Origin: Actinomycetota bacterium
Lineage (GTDB): Bacteria > Actinomycetota > Actinomycetes > Nanopelagicales > Nanopelagicaceae
Reading direction: 5' to 3'
Length of the DNA: 20,207 nt
NCBI GenBank assembly: GCA_009698295.1
Contig: WLQO01000007.1
Span: 1 to 20,207, forward strand
In this document: one piece after another, positions 7,839-14,738 of the stretch
Layout: each line of letters opens with the position of its first letter
How positions within the stretch are numbered: position 1 is the stretch's first letter
Made by a program: the position numbers and the translations under genes
Notes under the pieces: model-generated
Database searches by the model: none
What the model was told of the DNA's origin: nothing
Seen by the model: the letters and a program-made list of their open reading frames with translations, nothing else

Positions 7839-9379
7839 TGGCAGATCGCAAACCTATTCGCCGTGCGCTAGTCAGTGTTTACGATAAAGATCGCCTACTC
7901 GAACTCGGCGCAGTTCTAAGCAAAGCAGGAGTAGAAATCATCTCGACCGGATCAACGGCGAAAACTTTACAAAGTGCGGGCATTGCAGTGACCGAAGTCA
8001 GTGAGTACACCGGATTCCCAGAAATTATGGGCGGCCGCGTTAAGACGCTTCATCCCAAGATACATTCTGGAATTTTGGCAGATCAAGATAATCCAGAGCA
8101 CCTAAAAGCCATTGCAGATCTTGAAATCGCTCCCTTTGATTTAGTTGTGATTAATTTGTATCCATTCTTAGAAACAATTTCATCAGGTGCTGCTTACGCC
8201 GAATGTATAGAACAGATCGATATCGGTGGTCCTTCCATGTTGCGCGGTGCGGCGAAGAACCATGGCTCTGTTGCTGTGGTCGCCAAGGTTGCGCAATATG
8301 ACGAGCTATTTGCTGCAATTGCCGCTGGCGGAACTACTTTCGAAGAACGTCGCGCAATGGCGCTAGAAGTTTTCCGAACTACAGCGGAATACGATTTGAT
8401 GATTGCAAGTTGGCTCGGAACCCAAATAAGCATGGATATTCCAGATTGGTTTGGCTTAATTTGGAAACGAGAGAGCGCGCTTCGTTACGGAGAAAATCCC
8501 CACCAGAGCGCATCGATTTATCGGGGCGGCCCACCCGGAATCGTTAACGCAGTTCAAAGCCATGGCAAGGAAATGTCTTTTAATAACTACACCGATGCTG
8601 ATGCTGCGTGGCGTGCTGCGCTAGATCACACTGAACCTTGCGTTGCAATTATCAAGCACGCCAATCCTTGCGGAATCGCAACCGGCGCTGATATCGCAGC
8701 GGCTTACTTGGCGGCCCATGCGTGTGATCCGGTTTCTGCTTTCGGTGGCGTCGTTGCCGCAAATCGTAAAGTTACCGTGGCGATGGCTGAACCACTTTCA
8801 CAGATTTTCACTGAAGTAATAATTGCTCCCGAATATGAACCAGCCGCGCTTGAAATCTTGATGCGCAAACCTTCGATTCGCATCTTGACTTGCCCAAATA
8901 CTGTAATTTCACCGCTAGAAATTCGCCCCGTATCTGGCGGAGTACTTGTACAAAATACTGACAAGATCAATGCCCCAGGTGATGATTGCGCAAATTGGAA
9001 ACAAGTAACTGGCGATAAAGTTTCCCAAGAAGTACTGACAGATCTGCAATTTGCCTGGCGCGCAGTCCGCGCCGTAAAGAGCAATGCCATCTTGCTTGCC
9101 AAAGATGGTGCAGCAATCGGAATCGGAATGGGCCAAGTAAATCGTGTCGACTCTGCCAAGCTTTCAATTGCACGCGCGGGTGATCGTGCACATGGCAGCG
9201 TTGCAGCCAGCGATGCCTTCTTCCCATTTGCAGATGGTCTACAAATATTGATAGACGGCGGAGTTAGCGCCGTTGTACAGCCAGGCGGAAGTGTGCGGGA
9301 TGAAGAAGTAATTGCCGCAGCCAACTCGGCAGGAATAGCTATGTTCTTCACTGGAACACGGCACTTCTCGCATGCGTAA
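7838..9379 (+). CDS. purH: Bifunctional AICAR transformylase / IMP cyclohydrolase
   Basis: This 513-residue protein performs the last two steps to IMP: formylation of AICAR with 10-formyl-THF and ring closure. The N-terminal cyclohydrolase (MGS-like) domain, about 1-190, shows SVYDKDRLLELG, ISTGSTAKTL, EIMGGRVKTLHPKIHSGIL and IDIGGPSMLRGAAKNH. The C-terminal transformylase domain shows RYGENPHQSASIY, MSFNNYTDADAAW, IIKHANPCGIATG with catalytic Lys273-His274, and SAFGGVVAAN. The end FFTGTRHFSHA is close to the usual RHFRH terminus. A ribosome binding site (GAGG about 8 nt upstream) precedes ATG 7838, which overlaps the purN stop by one base. Length is normal. Confidence 0.97.
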   Translation: MADRKPIRRALVSVYDKDRLLELGAVLSKAGVEIISTGSTAKTLQSAGIAVTEVSEYTGFPEIMGGRVKTLHPKIHSGILADQDNPEHLKAIADLEIAPFDLVVINLYPFLETISSGAAYAECIEQIDIGGPSMLRGAAKNHGSVAVVAKVAQYDELFAAIAAGGTTFEERRAMALEVFRTTAEYDLMIASWLGTQISMDIPDWFGLIWKRESALRYGENPHQSASIYRGGPPGIVNAVQSHGKEMSFNNYTDADAAWRAALDHTEPCVAIIKHANPCGIATGADIAAAYLAAHACDPVSAFGGVVAANRKVTVAMAEPLSQIFTEVIIAPEYEPAALEILMRKPSIRILTCPNTVISPLEIRPVSGGVLVQNTDKINAPGDDCANWKQVTGDKVSQEVLTDLQFAWRAVRAVKSNAILLAKDGAAIGIGMGQVNRVDSAKLSIARAGDRAHGSVAASDAFFPFADGLQILIDGGVSAVVQPGGSVRDEEVIAAANSAGIAMFFTGTRHFSHA

Positions 9380-9404
9380 CTTCGCTTGCCAAGAGCGCTT
9401 CTAA

Positions 9405-9410
9405 TAGGAT
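9405..9410 (+). promoter_or_regulatory. -10-like hexamer TAGGAT for folD, leaderless spacing
   Basis: In the 38-nt gap between purH and folD, TAGGAT fits TANNNT and ends 7 nt before the folD ATG, the same spacing as at pcrA. No Shine-Dalgarno sequence lies between, so a leaderless folD transcript is likely. TTGCCA (9386-9391) resembles a -35 box but is only 13 nt upstream, which is too close for normal sigma-A spacing. Confidence 0.5.
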
Positions 9411-9417
9411 CACGCTT

Positions 9418-10260
9418 ATGAGCGCAACTATTCTCGATGGCAAGGCGCTAGCCGCCAACATCAAGCAGAGCCTTTCCGCACGCGTCTCGGAGTTAAAGAG
9501 CAAGGGCATTACACCTGGTTTAGGAACAATCTTGGTTGGAGATGATCCTGGATCTCATTCTTATGTAGCCGGAAAACATCGCGATTGCGGCGAAGTTGGA
9601 ATTACTTCAATTCGCGTTGATTTAAAAAGAGATGCCACAGAATCTGATGTACTTGCGGCGATAAAGGATTTAAATTCTGCTAAAGAATGTTCGGGATATA
9701 TTGTGCAACTTCCTCTGCCAACTGGAATAAACACTCAGAAAGTTTTGGAAGCTATTGATCCTGCTAAAGATGCTGATGGCTTGCATCCGATGAATTTGGG
9801 AAGATTGGTTGCCGGTTACAACGCACCGCTGCCATGTACTCCGCGCGCAATTGTGGAGTTAATTAACCATTATAAAATTCCGTTAGCTGGCGCTGAAGTA
9901 GTTGTCATTGGTCGTGGCTTAACCGTCGGTCGCCCACTTGGCTTGTTGCTAAATCGCAAGCAAGAAAATGCCACTGTGACATTGACACACACTGGTACGA
10001 AAAATTTAGCAGCGCACACCAAACGCGCTGATATCGTCATTGCTGCAATCGGTAGCGCTCACTTCTTAAAGGCTGGCGCAGTGAAAAAGGGCGCCGCTGT
10101 TTTAGATGTCGGTATATCCCGTACAGATGCTGGGCTAGTCGGTGATGTAGATCCTGGAGTCATGGATGTCGCTGCATTTCTTGCACCAATGCCAGGTGGC
10201 GTAGGTCCGATGACGCGCGCGATGTTATTAACCAATGTGGTCGAAGCTTGCGAAAGATAA
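9418..10260 (+). CDS. folD: Bifunctional methylene-THF dehydrogenase / methenyl-THF cyclohydrolase
   Basis: This 280-residue cytoplasmic enzyme interconverts 5,10-methylene-THF and 10-formyl-THF, the one-carbon donor used by PurN and PurH just upstream. The catalytic domain shows DDPGSHSYVAGKHRDCGEVG, with Tyr49 and Lys53 at the expected catalytic positions. YIVQLPLPTGI and PAKDADGLHPMNLGRL follow. The NAD(P)-binding domain shows VVIGRGLTVGRPLG; GRGLTVGRP is the actinobacterial form of the common GRSxIVGxP. DVGISR, GDVD and PMPGGVGPMTRAMLL complete the signature. ATG 9418 matches the family start. The 3' end overlaps the DUF3017 frame by 13 bases. Confidence 0.96.
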   Translation: MSATILDGKALAANIKQSLSARVSELKSKGITPGLGTILVGDDPGSHSYVAGKHRDCGEVGITSIRVDLKRDATESDVLAAIKDLNSAKECSGYIVQLPLPTGINTQKVLEAIDPAKDADGLHPMNLGRLVAGYNAPLPCTPRAIVELINHYKIPLAGAEVVVIGRGLTVGRPLGLLLNRKQENATVTLTHTGTKNLAAHTKRADIVIAAIGSAHFLKAGAVKKGAAVLDVGISRTDAGLVGDVDPGVMDVAAFLAPMPGGVGPMTRAMLLTNVVEACER

Positions 10261-10484
10261 CTTCGCTCGGCCTGCGATTGGCCTACATAACTATCGGGGC
10301 AGGCTTCTTGGCTGGGGTATTTTCTTTTGTGCGCTTGGGTTCGATTGCGATCGCCATTGGTATGGGCGTGATCACACTCGCACACTGGGAGTCTGGAAAG
10401 AGCGGCAAAGTTGAGCGTTATTTAGCGCTGGCAATCGCTCTGGCCCTATTTACCGTGGCAATTTCACTTCCGCGCGGGTTGTAG
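10248..10484 (+). CDS. Small membrane protein, DUF3017 family
   Basis: This 78-residue protein has two or three hydrophobic segments (about 9-27, 31-43 and 58-74). A short polar loop, HWESGKSGKVERY, precedes the last segment. Small proteins of this shape, annotated DUF3017, commonly follow folD in Actinobacteria, and the hydrophobic pattern fits. Function is unknown. The assigned start is TTG at 10248, which overlaps folD by 13 bases. A second TTG at 10278 would give a 68-residue form that still keeps all hydrophobic segments, so the start is uncertain. It is followed after 33 nt by mdh, and that gap carries a perfect palindrome. Confidence 0.72.
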   Translation: MRKITSLGLRLAYITIGAGFLAGVFSFVRLGSIAIAIGMGVITLAHWESGKSGKVERYLALAIALALFTVAISLPRGL

Positions 10485-10487
10485 AGT
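10482..10487 (+). promoter_or_regulatory. possible -10 hexamer TAGAGT for mdh
   Basis: TAGAGT overlaps the DUF3017 stop codon and matches TANNNT. Transcription from it would begin near 10493-10495, inside the palindrome at 10491-10504. That would leave a leader of about 24 nt containing the purine-rich AAGAGAAAGAG ribosome binding region. No good -35 box is visible, so this is tentative. Confidence 0.3.
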
Positions 10488-10490
10488 TTA

Positions 10491-10504
10491 TCTTGACGTC
10501 AAGA
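10491..10504. promoter_or_regulatory. Perfect 14-bp palindrome upstream of mdh, candidate operator
   Basis: TCTTGACGTCAAGA is identical to its own reverse complement over all 14 bases. It sits in the 33-nt gap before mdh, 13 nt ahead of the ATG. With no loop and no T-tract after it, it is not a typical terminator. The shape is that of a binding site for a dimeric transcription factor, and its place over the probable mdh start site suggests repression. A half-site plus flank, TCAAGAGAA, recurs before icd (11487-11495). The regulator is not identifiable from this window. Confidence 0.55.
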
Positions 10505-10517
10505 GAAAGAGTTTGCC

Positions 10518-11468
10518 ATGTCTAAGAAAGTAACCGTTGTAGGCGCTGGATTTTACGGTTCAACCACCGCGCTTCGTTTAGCTGAATACAACATCTTCGA
10601 CACTGTTGTTCTTACAGATATTCTCGAAGGTAAGCCCGAAGGTTTAGCACTTGATATGAATCAATCCCGCGCAATCGAAGGATTTGAAACCAAGATCGTT
10701 GGCGCAACAACATCTGCTGATGGCGCAGGTTATGAAGCCACTGCAGACTCTGATGTCGTAGTCATTACCGCTGGTCTGCCACGCAAGCCGGGTATGAGCC
10801 GTATGGATCTAATTGGTGTAAATGCCGGCATCGTCCGTGGCGTCGCAGAAAACATTGCAAAACATTCTCCGAATGCGGTAATTATTGTAGTTTCAAATCC
10901 ATTAGATGAAATGACCGCGCTTACTCAGATCGCGACAAATTTTCCAAAGAATCGCGTTATGGGCCAAGCAGGAATGTTAGATACTGCCCGCTTTACCAAC
11001 TTTGTCGCTGAAAAGCTCGCAGTATCAGTTGCATCTGTAAAGACTCTAACTTTAGGTTCTCATGGCGACACCATGGTGCCAGTTCCAAGTCGTTGCACTG
11101 TTAACGGCAAGCCACTTACAGATCTGCTCTCACAAGTCGAAATTGATGAGTTAGTAGATCGCACGCGAAATGGTGGAGCTGAAGTTGTTGCGCTACTAAA
11201 GACTGGTTCTGCTTATTACGCACCATCTGCCGCCGCCGCTCGCATGGCTAAAGCTGTGATCGAAGATTCTGGCGCAGTCATGCCGGTGTGTGCATGGGTT
11301 GATGGCGAATACGGTATTTCAGGTGTCTACCTCGGCGTAGAAGCAGAAATTGGACGCTCTGGAGTTAAGAAAGTTGTTGAAACCAAACTTACTGACTCTG
11401 AACTTGCGGGGCTAAAGGCGGCAGCAGAAGCAGTTCGCGCTAAGCAAGCAGATGTACAAGCACTTTAA
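10518..11468 (+). CDS. mdh: Malate dehydrogenase (LDH-like, NAD-dependent)
   Basis: This 316-residue cytoplasmic enzyme oxidises malate to oxaloacetate with NAD in the TCA cycle. The Rossmann motif VVGAGFYGST (7-16) and Asp34 at the end of the second strand (VVLTD) indicate NAD preference. Substrate residues are in place: Arg89 and Arg95 in AGLPRKPGMSR (the Arg at the selectivity position favours malate over lactate), VVSNPLDEMT (124-133), Arg158 in GQAGMLDTARF, and catalytic His182 in LGSHGDTMVP. This is the LDH-like MDH group rather than the longer cytosolic-type MDH found in many high-GC Actinobacteria. ATG 10518 is preceded by AAGAGAAAGAG. A palindromic site lies just upstream. The next gene, icd, starts 41 nt downstream. 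Confidence 0.95.
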   Translation: MSKKVTVVGAGFYGSTTALRLAEYNIFDTVVLTDILEGKPEGLALDMNQSRAIEGFETKIVGATTSADGAGYEATADSDVVVITAGLPRKPGMSRMDLIGVNAGIVRGVAENIAKHSPNAVIIVVSNPLDEMTALTQIATNFPKNRVMGQAGMLDTARFTNFVAEKLAVSVASVKTLTLGSHGDTMVPVPSRCTVNGKPLTDLLSQVEIDELVDRTRNGGAEVVALLKTGSAYYAPSAAAARMAKAVIEDSGAVMPVCAWVDGEYGISGVYLGVEAEIGRSGVKKVVETKLTDSELAGLKAAAEAVRAKQADVQAL

Positions 11469-11509
11469 AATCCAACATAAATAAATCAAGAGAACCAAGG
11501 GAAGAAGAT

Positions 11510-12724
11510 ATGAATAAGATCAAGGTAACGGGCACTGTTGTTGAACTAGACGGCGATGAAATGACCCGCATTATGTGGCAATTCATCAAGGATTCTTTAA
11601 TCCTTCCTTACTTAGATGTAAATCTTGAGTACTACGACCTTGGCATGGAACACCGCGATGCGACCGATGATCAAGTAACAATTGATTCAGCACGTGCGAT
11701 CCAAAAGCATGGCGTCGGAGTTAAGTGCGCAACTATTACTCCAGATGAAGCTCGGGTTAAAGAATTTGGTCTAAAGAAGATGTGGAAATCCCCAAATGGG
11801 ACTATCCGCAATATCTTGGGTGGAGTTATCTTCCGCGAACCGATCATCATCTCAAACGTTCCGCGTTTGGTTCCACACTGGACTAAGCCGATCGTTATCG
11901 GCCGTCACGCATTTGGTGATCAATATCGCGCAACTGATTTTAAAGTTCCAGGTCCTGGCAAGTTAACTATCTCCTTTGTTCCGGAAGATGGTTCTGCGCC
12001 TATAAACACTGAGGTATTTAACTTCGAATCTTCAGGTGTGGCGATGGCAATGTACAACGTTGATGATTCGATCCGTGATTTCGCACGGGCATCACTTAAC
12101 TATGGATTACTTCGCAAATTCCCTGTTTATCTTTCTACTAAGAACACAATCCTTAAGGCATACGATGGTCGCTTCAAAGATATCTTTGAAGAGATCTTCC
12201 AAGCAGAATTTAAGACCCAATTTGATGCCGCCGGAATTTGGTACGAACACCGCCTAATTGATGACATGGTTGCGATGTCACTTCGCATGGAAGGTGGATA
12301 TGTCTGGGCCTGTAAGAACTATGATGGCGATGTTCAATCAGATACCGTCGCGCAAGGTTATGGCTCACTCGGTTTGATGACTTCAGTGCTTATGACACCA
12401 GATGGAAAGATCTGCGAATCAGAGGCGGCTCACGGAACAGTTACTCGCCACTATCGCGATCATCAAGCAGGTAAGGCCACCTCGACCAATCCAATTGCTT
12501 CCATCTTTGCTTGGACCCAAGGTTTAGCCCACCGCGCTAAATTAGATAACAACGCAGAGCTAGCTAAGTTCTGTGCAACTCTTGAGCGTGTTTGTATCGA
12601 AACTGTTGAATCAGGCAAGATGACAAAAGATTTAGCTCACTTGATTTCCAAGGATGCGCCATATCAAACAACCCAAGAGTTTTTAAATTCAATTGATGAG
12701 AATCTGAAAGTTGCGATGGCTTAA
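11510..12724 (+). CDS. icd: NADP-dependent isocitrate dehydrogenase (eukaryote-type, homodimeric)
   Basis: This 404-residue enzyme decarboxylates isocitrate to 2-oxoglutarate, producing NADPH. It is of the subfamily that includes human IDH1/IDH2 and mycobacterial ICD1, shown by VVELDGDEMTRIMWQFIKD near the N-terminus, KCATITPDEARVKEFGLKKM, SPNGTIRNILGGVIFREPI, IGRHAFGDQYRATD and CEAAHGTVTRHYR-like ESEAAHGTVTRHYRDH. The His-Tyr-Arg stretch after GTVTR supports NADP use. Metal-binding aspartates fall in IDDMVAMSLR and NYDGDVQSD. A strong purine-rich ribosome binding site (AAGGGAAGAAG) lies directly before ATG 11510. It follows mdh in the same direction and is followed after 2 nt by the S51 peptidase gene. 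Confidence 0.96.
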   Translation: MNKIKVTGTVVELDGDEMTRIMWQFIKDSLILPYLDVNLEYYDLGMEHRDATDDQVTIDSARAIQKHGVGVKCATITPDEARVKEFGLKKMWKSPNGTIRNILGGVIFREPIIISNVPRLVPHWTKPIVIGRHAFGDQYRATDFKVPGPGKLTISFVPEDGSAPINTEVFNFESSGVAMAMYNVDDSIRDFARASLNYGLLRKFPVYLSTKNTILKAYDGRFKDIFEEIFQAEFKTQFDAAGIWYEHRLIDDMVAMSLRMEGGYVWACKNYDGDVQSDTVAQGYGSLGLMTSVLMTPDGKICESEAAHGTVTRHYRDHQAGKATSTNPIASIFAWTQGLAHRAKLDNNAELAKFCATLERVCIETVESGKMTKDLAHLISKDAPYQTTQEFLNSIDENLKVAMA

Positions 12725-12726
12725 CA

Positions 12727-13413
12727 ATGGTTGAGAACCAGCCTGGCGCAATTGCCCTCGTTGGTTCTGGTGAATATTTACCACAAGCGCAAGCGCTCGA
12801 CAGCGAGCTCTTGCGCTTGGCTATTTCTCGAGGAAAGTCCAATACTTTTATTCAAATTCCTACTGCTGCCGGGAAAGAAGGCAGCGACAGTTTAAATTTC
12901 TGGAAAGCTCGCGGAGCAGACCAAGGAAGGCGAATTGGTTGTGAAGTTAAATACCTGCCAGTCTTAACTCGTGAAGATGCTCATAACCAACAATGGATAG
13001 CAGATGTCAGTAACGCTGGGCTAATTTATTTTTCTGGGGGAGATCCAGTTCATTTAGCGGATACTTTTCGTGATACTCCATTGTGGTCGGCGATCGTTTT
13101 AGCTTGGAAATCTGGTGCATCGTTGGCTGGATGTTCGGCAGGTGCGATGGCATTTGGCGGCAAGATTATTGGAATCCGCAGATCACATGTCAGCGAGGGC
13201 CTTAACTTGCTACCCGATATTGAAGTAATACCGCATTACGATAAATTTTTAGGGTGGCTACCAGATCGAGTAACTGCCGCGATTGTCCGCCAAGATGCAG
13301 ATGCCAATCTGATTGGTATAGATGAAGATACCGCCTTGGTTTTAACTGATAGTTGGCGAAAGCATGGTTCGGGCCAAGTCCATATTCTGCGAGGAAATCT
13401 AGAATTTTCTTAA
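12727..13413 (+). CDS. Peptidase S51 family protein (dipeptidase E / cyanophycinase-like)
   Basis: This 228-residue protein has the class I glutamine-amidotransferase-like fold of family S51. LVGSGEYLP opens the domain, FSGGDPVHLAD (102-112) matches the conserved GGDxxxL loop, and AGCSAGAMAFGG (134-145) contains the nucleophile elbow with Ser137. His170 in VIPHYDK and GIDEDTALVL (197-206) are also where S51 proteins keep conserved residues. Known members cleave Asp-containing dipeptides (PepE) or the Asp-Arg polymer cyanophycin; 228 residues is nearer PepE length. No signal peptide is seen, so a cytoplasmic role in recycling aspartyl peptides is the simplest reading. It starts 2 nt after icd and probably shares its transcript, ending shortly before a terminator hairpin. 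Confidence 0.83.
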   Translation: MVENQPGAIALVGSGEYLPQAQALDSELLRLAISRGKSNTFIQIPTAAGKEGSDSLNFWKARGADQGRRIGCEVKYLPVLTREDAHNQQWIADVSNAGLIYFSGGDPVHLADTFRDTPLWSAIVLAWKSGASLAGCSAGAMAFGGKIIGIRRSHVSEGLNLLPDIEVIPHYDKFLGWLPDRVTAAIVRQDADANLIGIDEDTALVLTDSWRKHGSGQVHILRGNLEFS

Positions 13414-13429
13414 ATTTTCTTTAGAAAAA

Positions 13430-13464
13430 AATATCCCCCGCCAGATTTACTGACGGGGGATATT
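13430..13464 (-). terminator. Rho-independent terminator of the ABC ATPase gene
   Basis: An 11-bp stem pairs AATATCCCCCG (13430-13440) with CGGGGGATATT (13454-13464). It continues past a C/A mismatch into a 3-bp CAG/CTG stem around the loop ATTTA. Read on the minus strand, the hairpin is followed by a T-run (complement of the A-run 13424-13430), as expected for an intrinsic terminator of the minus-strand gene. On the plus strand only A-rich sequence follows, so termination of the S51 gene here would be weaker. Confidence 0.85.
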
Positions 13465-13474
13465 CAAAAAACTA

Positions 13475-14557
13475 TTACTTTAAGCGTTCTCCTGTAGTTG
13501 AGCTAAAGAGATGAACCGCATTTGCTGCTGCTGAGACTGTAATAACATCACCTGGCTTAGGTGGGCTCTTTGGATCCCAGCGAACAATTACTTGAGCGCC
13601 TTCATCTTCTGCTTGCGCAAATTTCACTGAAGAATCTGCAGGTTTGCCGTATACAAATGCATCTGCACCAAGTTCTTCAACAACTTCTACAAGAACTTTA
13701 AAACCACTTGCAGCAGGTGCGAAACCTTCTGGGCGGATACCAACTGTTACGGATTGACCCGCAGAAGCAGGGACATCTATTGCTAAATCACCGAGCATCG
13801 CCTTGCCGCCGCTGACTGAAGCTGCGAGAAGGTTCATTGCAGGAGATCCGATAAAGCCGGCAACAAAGGCATTTGCTGGGCTATCGTAAAGATTACGTGG
13901 CGTATCTACCTGCTGAAGCAGGCCATCTTTCAGAACTGCAACGCGATCTCCCATAGTCATAGCTTCAACTTGGTCGTGTGTTACGTAGACAGTTGTGATT
14001 CCCAGGCGGCGCTGCAGCGCAGCAATTTGTGTACGAGTTGCAACGCGCAACTTCGCATCAAGGTTGGAAAGTGGTTCATCCATAAGGAAGACCTGTGGTT
14101 CGCGAACAATTGCGCGACCCATCGCAACGCGCTGACGTTGTCCACCCGAAAGAGCCTTTGGTTTGCGCTCTAGATATGGTTCAAGGTCAAGCAACTTAGC
14201 TGCTTCATTTACGCGCTTATCGCGCTCTTCTTTTGCAACTCCTGCGATTTTAAGTGCAAAGCCCATGTTCTCTGCAACAGTCATGTGTGGATATAGCGCA
14301 TATGACTGGAAGACCATTGCGATATCGCGATCTTTTGGAGCAACATTTGTTACATCACGGTCACCGATAAGGATGCGACCTTCGTCGATCTCTTCAAGAC
14401 CGGCCAACATACGAAGTGATGTTGACTTACCGCAACCTGATGGACCAACTAGAACTAAAAATTCACCGTCATTTACGGTTAGATTTAATTTGTCGACTGC
14501 AGGTTTGGTAGTGCCTGGATATATACGTGTAGCGTTTTCGAATACAACAGATGCCAT
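13475..14557 (-). CDS. Sugar-type ABC transporter ATP-binding protein (MsiK/UgpC/MalK family)
   Basis: This 360-residue cytoplasmic ATPase powers carbohydrate ABC importers. It shows Walker A GPSGCGKST (38-46), the Q-loop block MVFQSYALYPHMTVAENM, signature LSGGQRQRVAMGRAIV, Walker B VFLMDEPLSNLDAKLR and the H-loop VYVTHDQVEAMTMGD. The C-terminal about 120 residues form the TOBE/OB regulatory region typical of MalK-like proteins, including FIGSPAMN and VGIRPEGF. A strong ribosome binding site, AAGGAAG, lies about 8 nt before the ATG (minus strand), after a small hairpin. No permease or sugar-binding gene is next to it. In Streptomyces the related MsiK serves several sugar importers from a separate locus, so a shared ATPase is the likely role here. 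The specific sugars cannot be inferred. Confidence 0.92.
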   Translation of the reverse strand: MASVVFENATRIYPGTTKPAVDKLNLTVNDGEFLVLVGPSGCGKSTSLRMLAGLEEIDEGRILIGDRDVTNVAPKDRDIAMVFQSYALYPHMTVAENMGFALKIAGVAKEERDKRVNEAAKLLDLEPYLERKPKALSGGQRQRVAMGRAIVREPQVFLMDEPLSNLDAKLRVATRTQIAALQRRLGITTVYVTHDQVEAMTMGDRVAVLKDGLLQQVDTPRNLYDSPANAFVAGFIGSPAMNLLAASVSGGKAMLGDLAIDVPASAGQSVTVGIRPEGFAPAASGFKVLVEVVEELGADAFVYGKPADSSVKFAQAEDEGAQVIVRWDPKSPPKPGDVITVSAAANAVHLFSSTTGERLK

Positions 14558-14574
14558 GACGGTACTTCCTTCTC

Positions 14575-14592
14575 CGGGCAGGTACGTGCCCG
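14575..14592. repeat. Small hairpin in the leader of the ABC ATPase gene
   Basis: CGGGCA and TGCCCG form a perfect 6-bp stem around a 6-nt loop (GGTACG). It lies directly upstream of the GGAGAAGGAAG ribosome binding region of the minus-strand ABC gene, about 17 nt before its start codon. It could shape translation of that mRNA or be part of an operator. There is no T-tract, so it is not an intrinsic terminator. Confidence 0.4.
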
Positions 14593-14612
14593 ACGGTCCA
14601 AGGATGAAGGTG

Positions 14613-14628
14613 CTAGCCGGGTGGCTAG
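14613..14628. repeat. Inverted repeat CTAGCC-N4-GGCTAG in the divergent intergenic region
   Basis: Two perfect 6-base arms, CTAGCC and GGCTAG, surround GGGT between the divergent ABC ATPase and CNNM genes. This 181-nt gap is the longest gene-free stretch in the window and also holds the leader hairpin at 14575-14592 and a -10-like box for the CNNM gene. The repeat could be a regulator site for the sugar-ATPase gene, but it is short enough to arise by chance. Confidence 0.3.
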
Positions 14629-14723
14629 GCTGGCTAAGGATATTGCACGTCAGCGCGAAATGGGAATGCGGCTAATCCAGGCTCAATTTGCGAATCAAGG
14701 CTCTGCGAAAACGGTAATAGAAG

Positions 14724-14729
14724 TAGAAT
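14724..14729 (+). promoter_or_regulatory. -10-like hexamer TAGAAT for the CNNM gene, near-leaderless spacing
   Basis: TAGAAT ends 9 nt before the ATG at 14739, so transcription would start within a few bases of the start codon. There is no ribosome binding site in the C-rich stretch between. TAATAG (14715-14720) just upstream is a poorer alternative. Confidence 0.45.
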
Positions 14730-14738
14730 TTCCCCATC

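Noticed and set aside
8704..9351. Open frame of 215 codons on the minus strand inside purH
   Set aside because: Antisense to the well-conserved AICAR transformylase domain, no motif and no ribosome binding site. A shadow.
13430..13464. The C-run/G-run hairpin as a riboswitch or regulatory repeat
   Set aside because: A single stem-loop at the 3' end of convergent genes followed by a T-run on the minus strand is fully explained as an intrinsic terminator.
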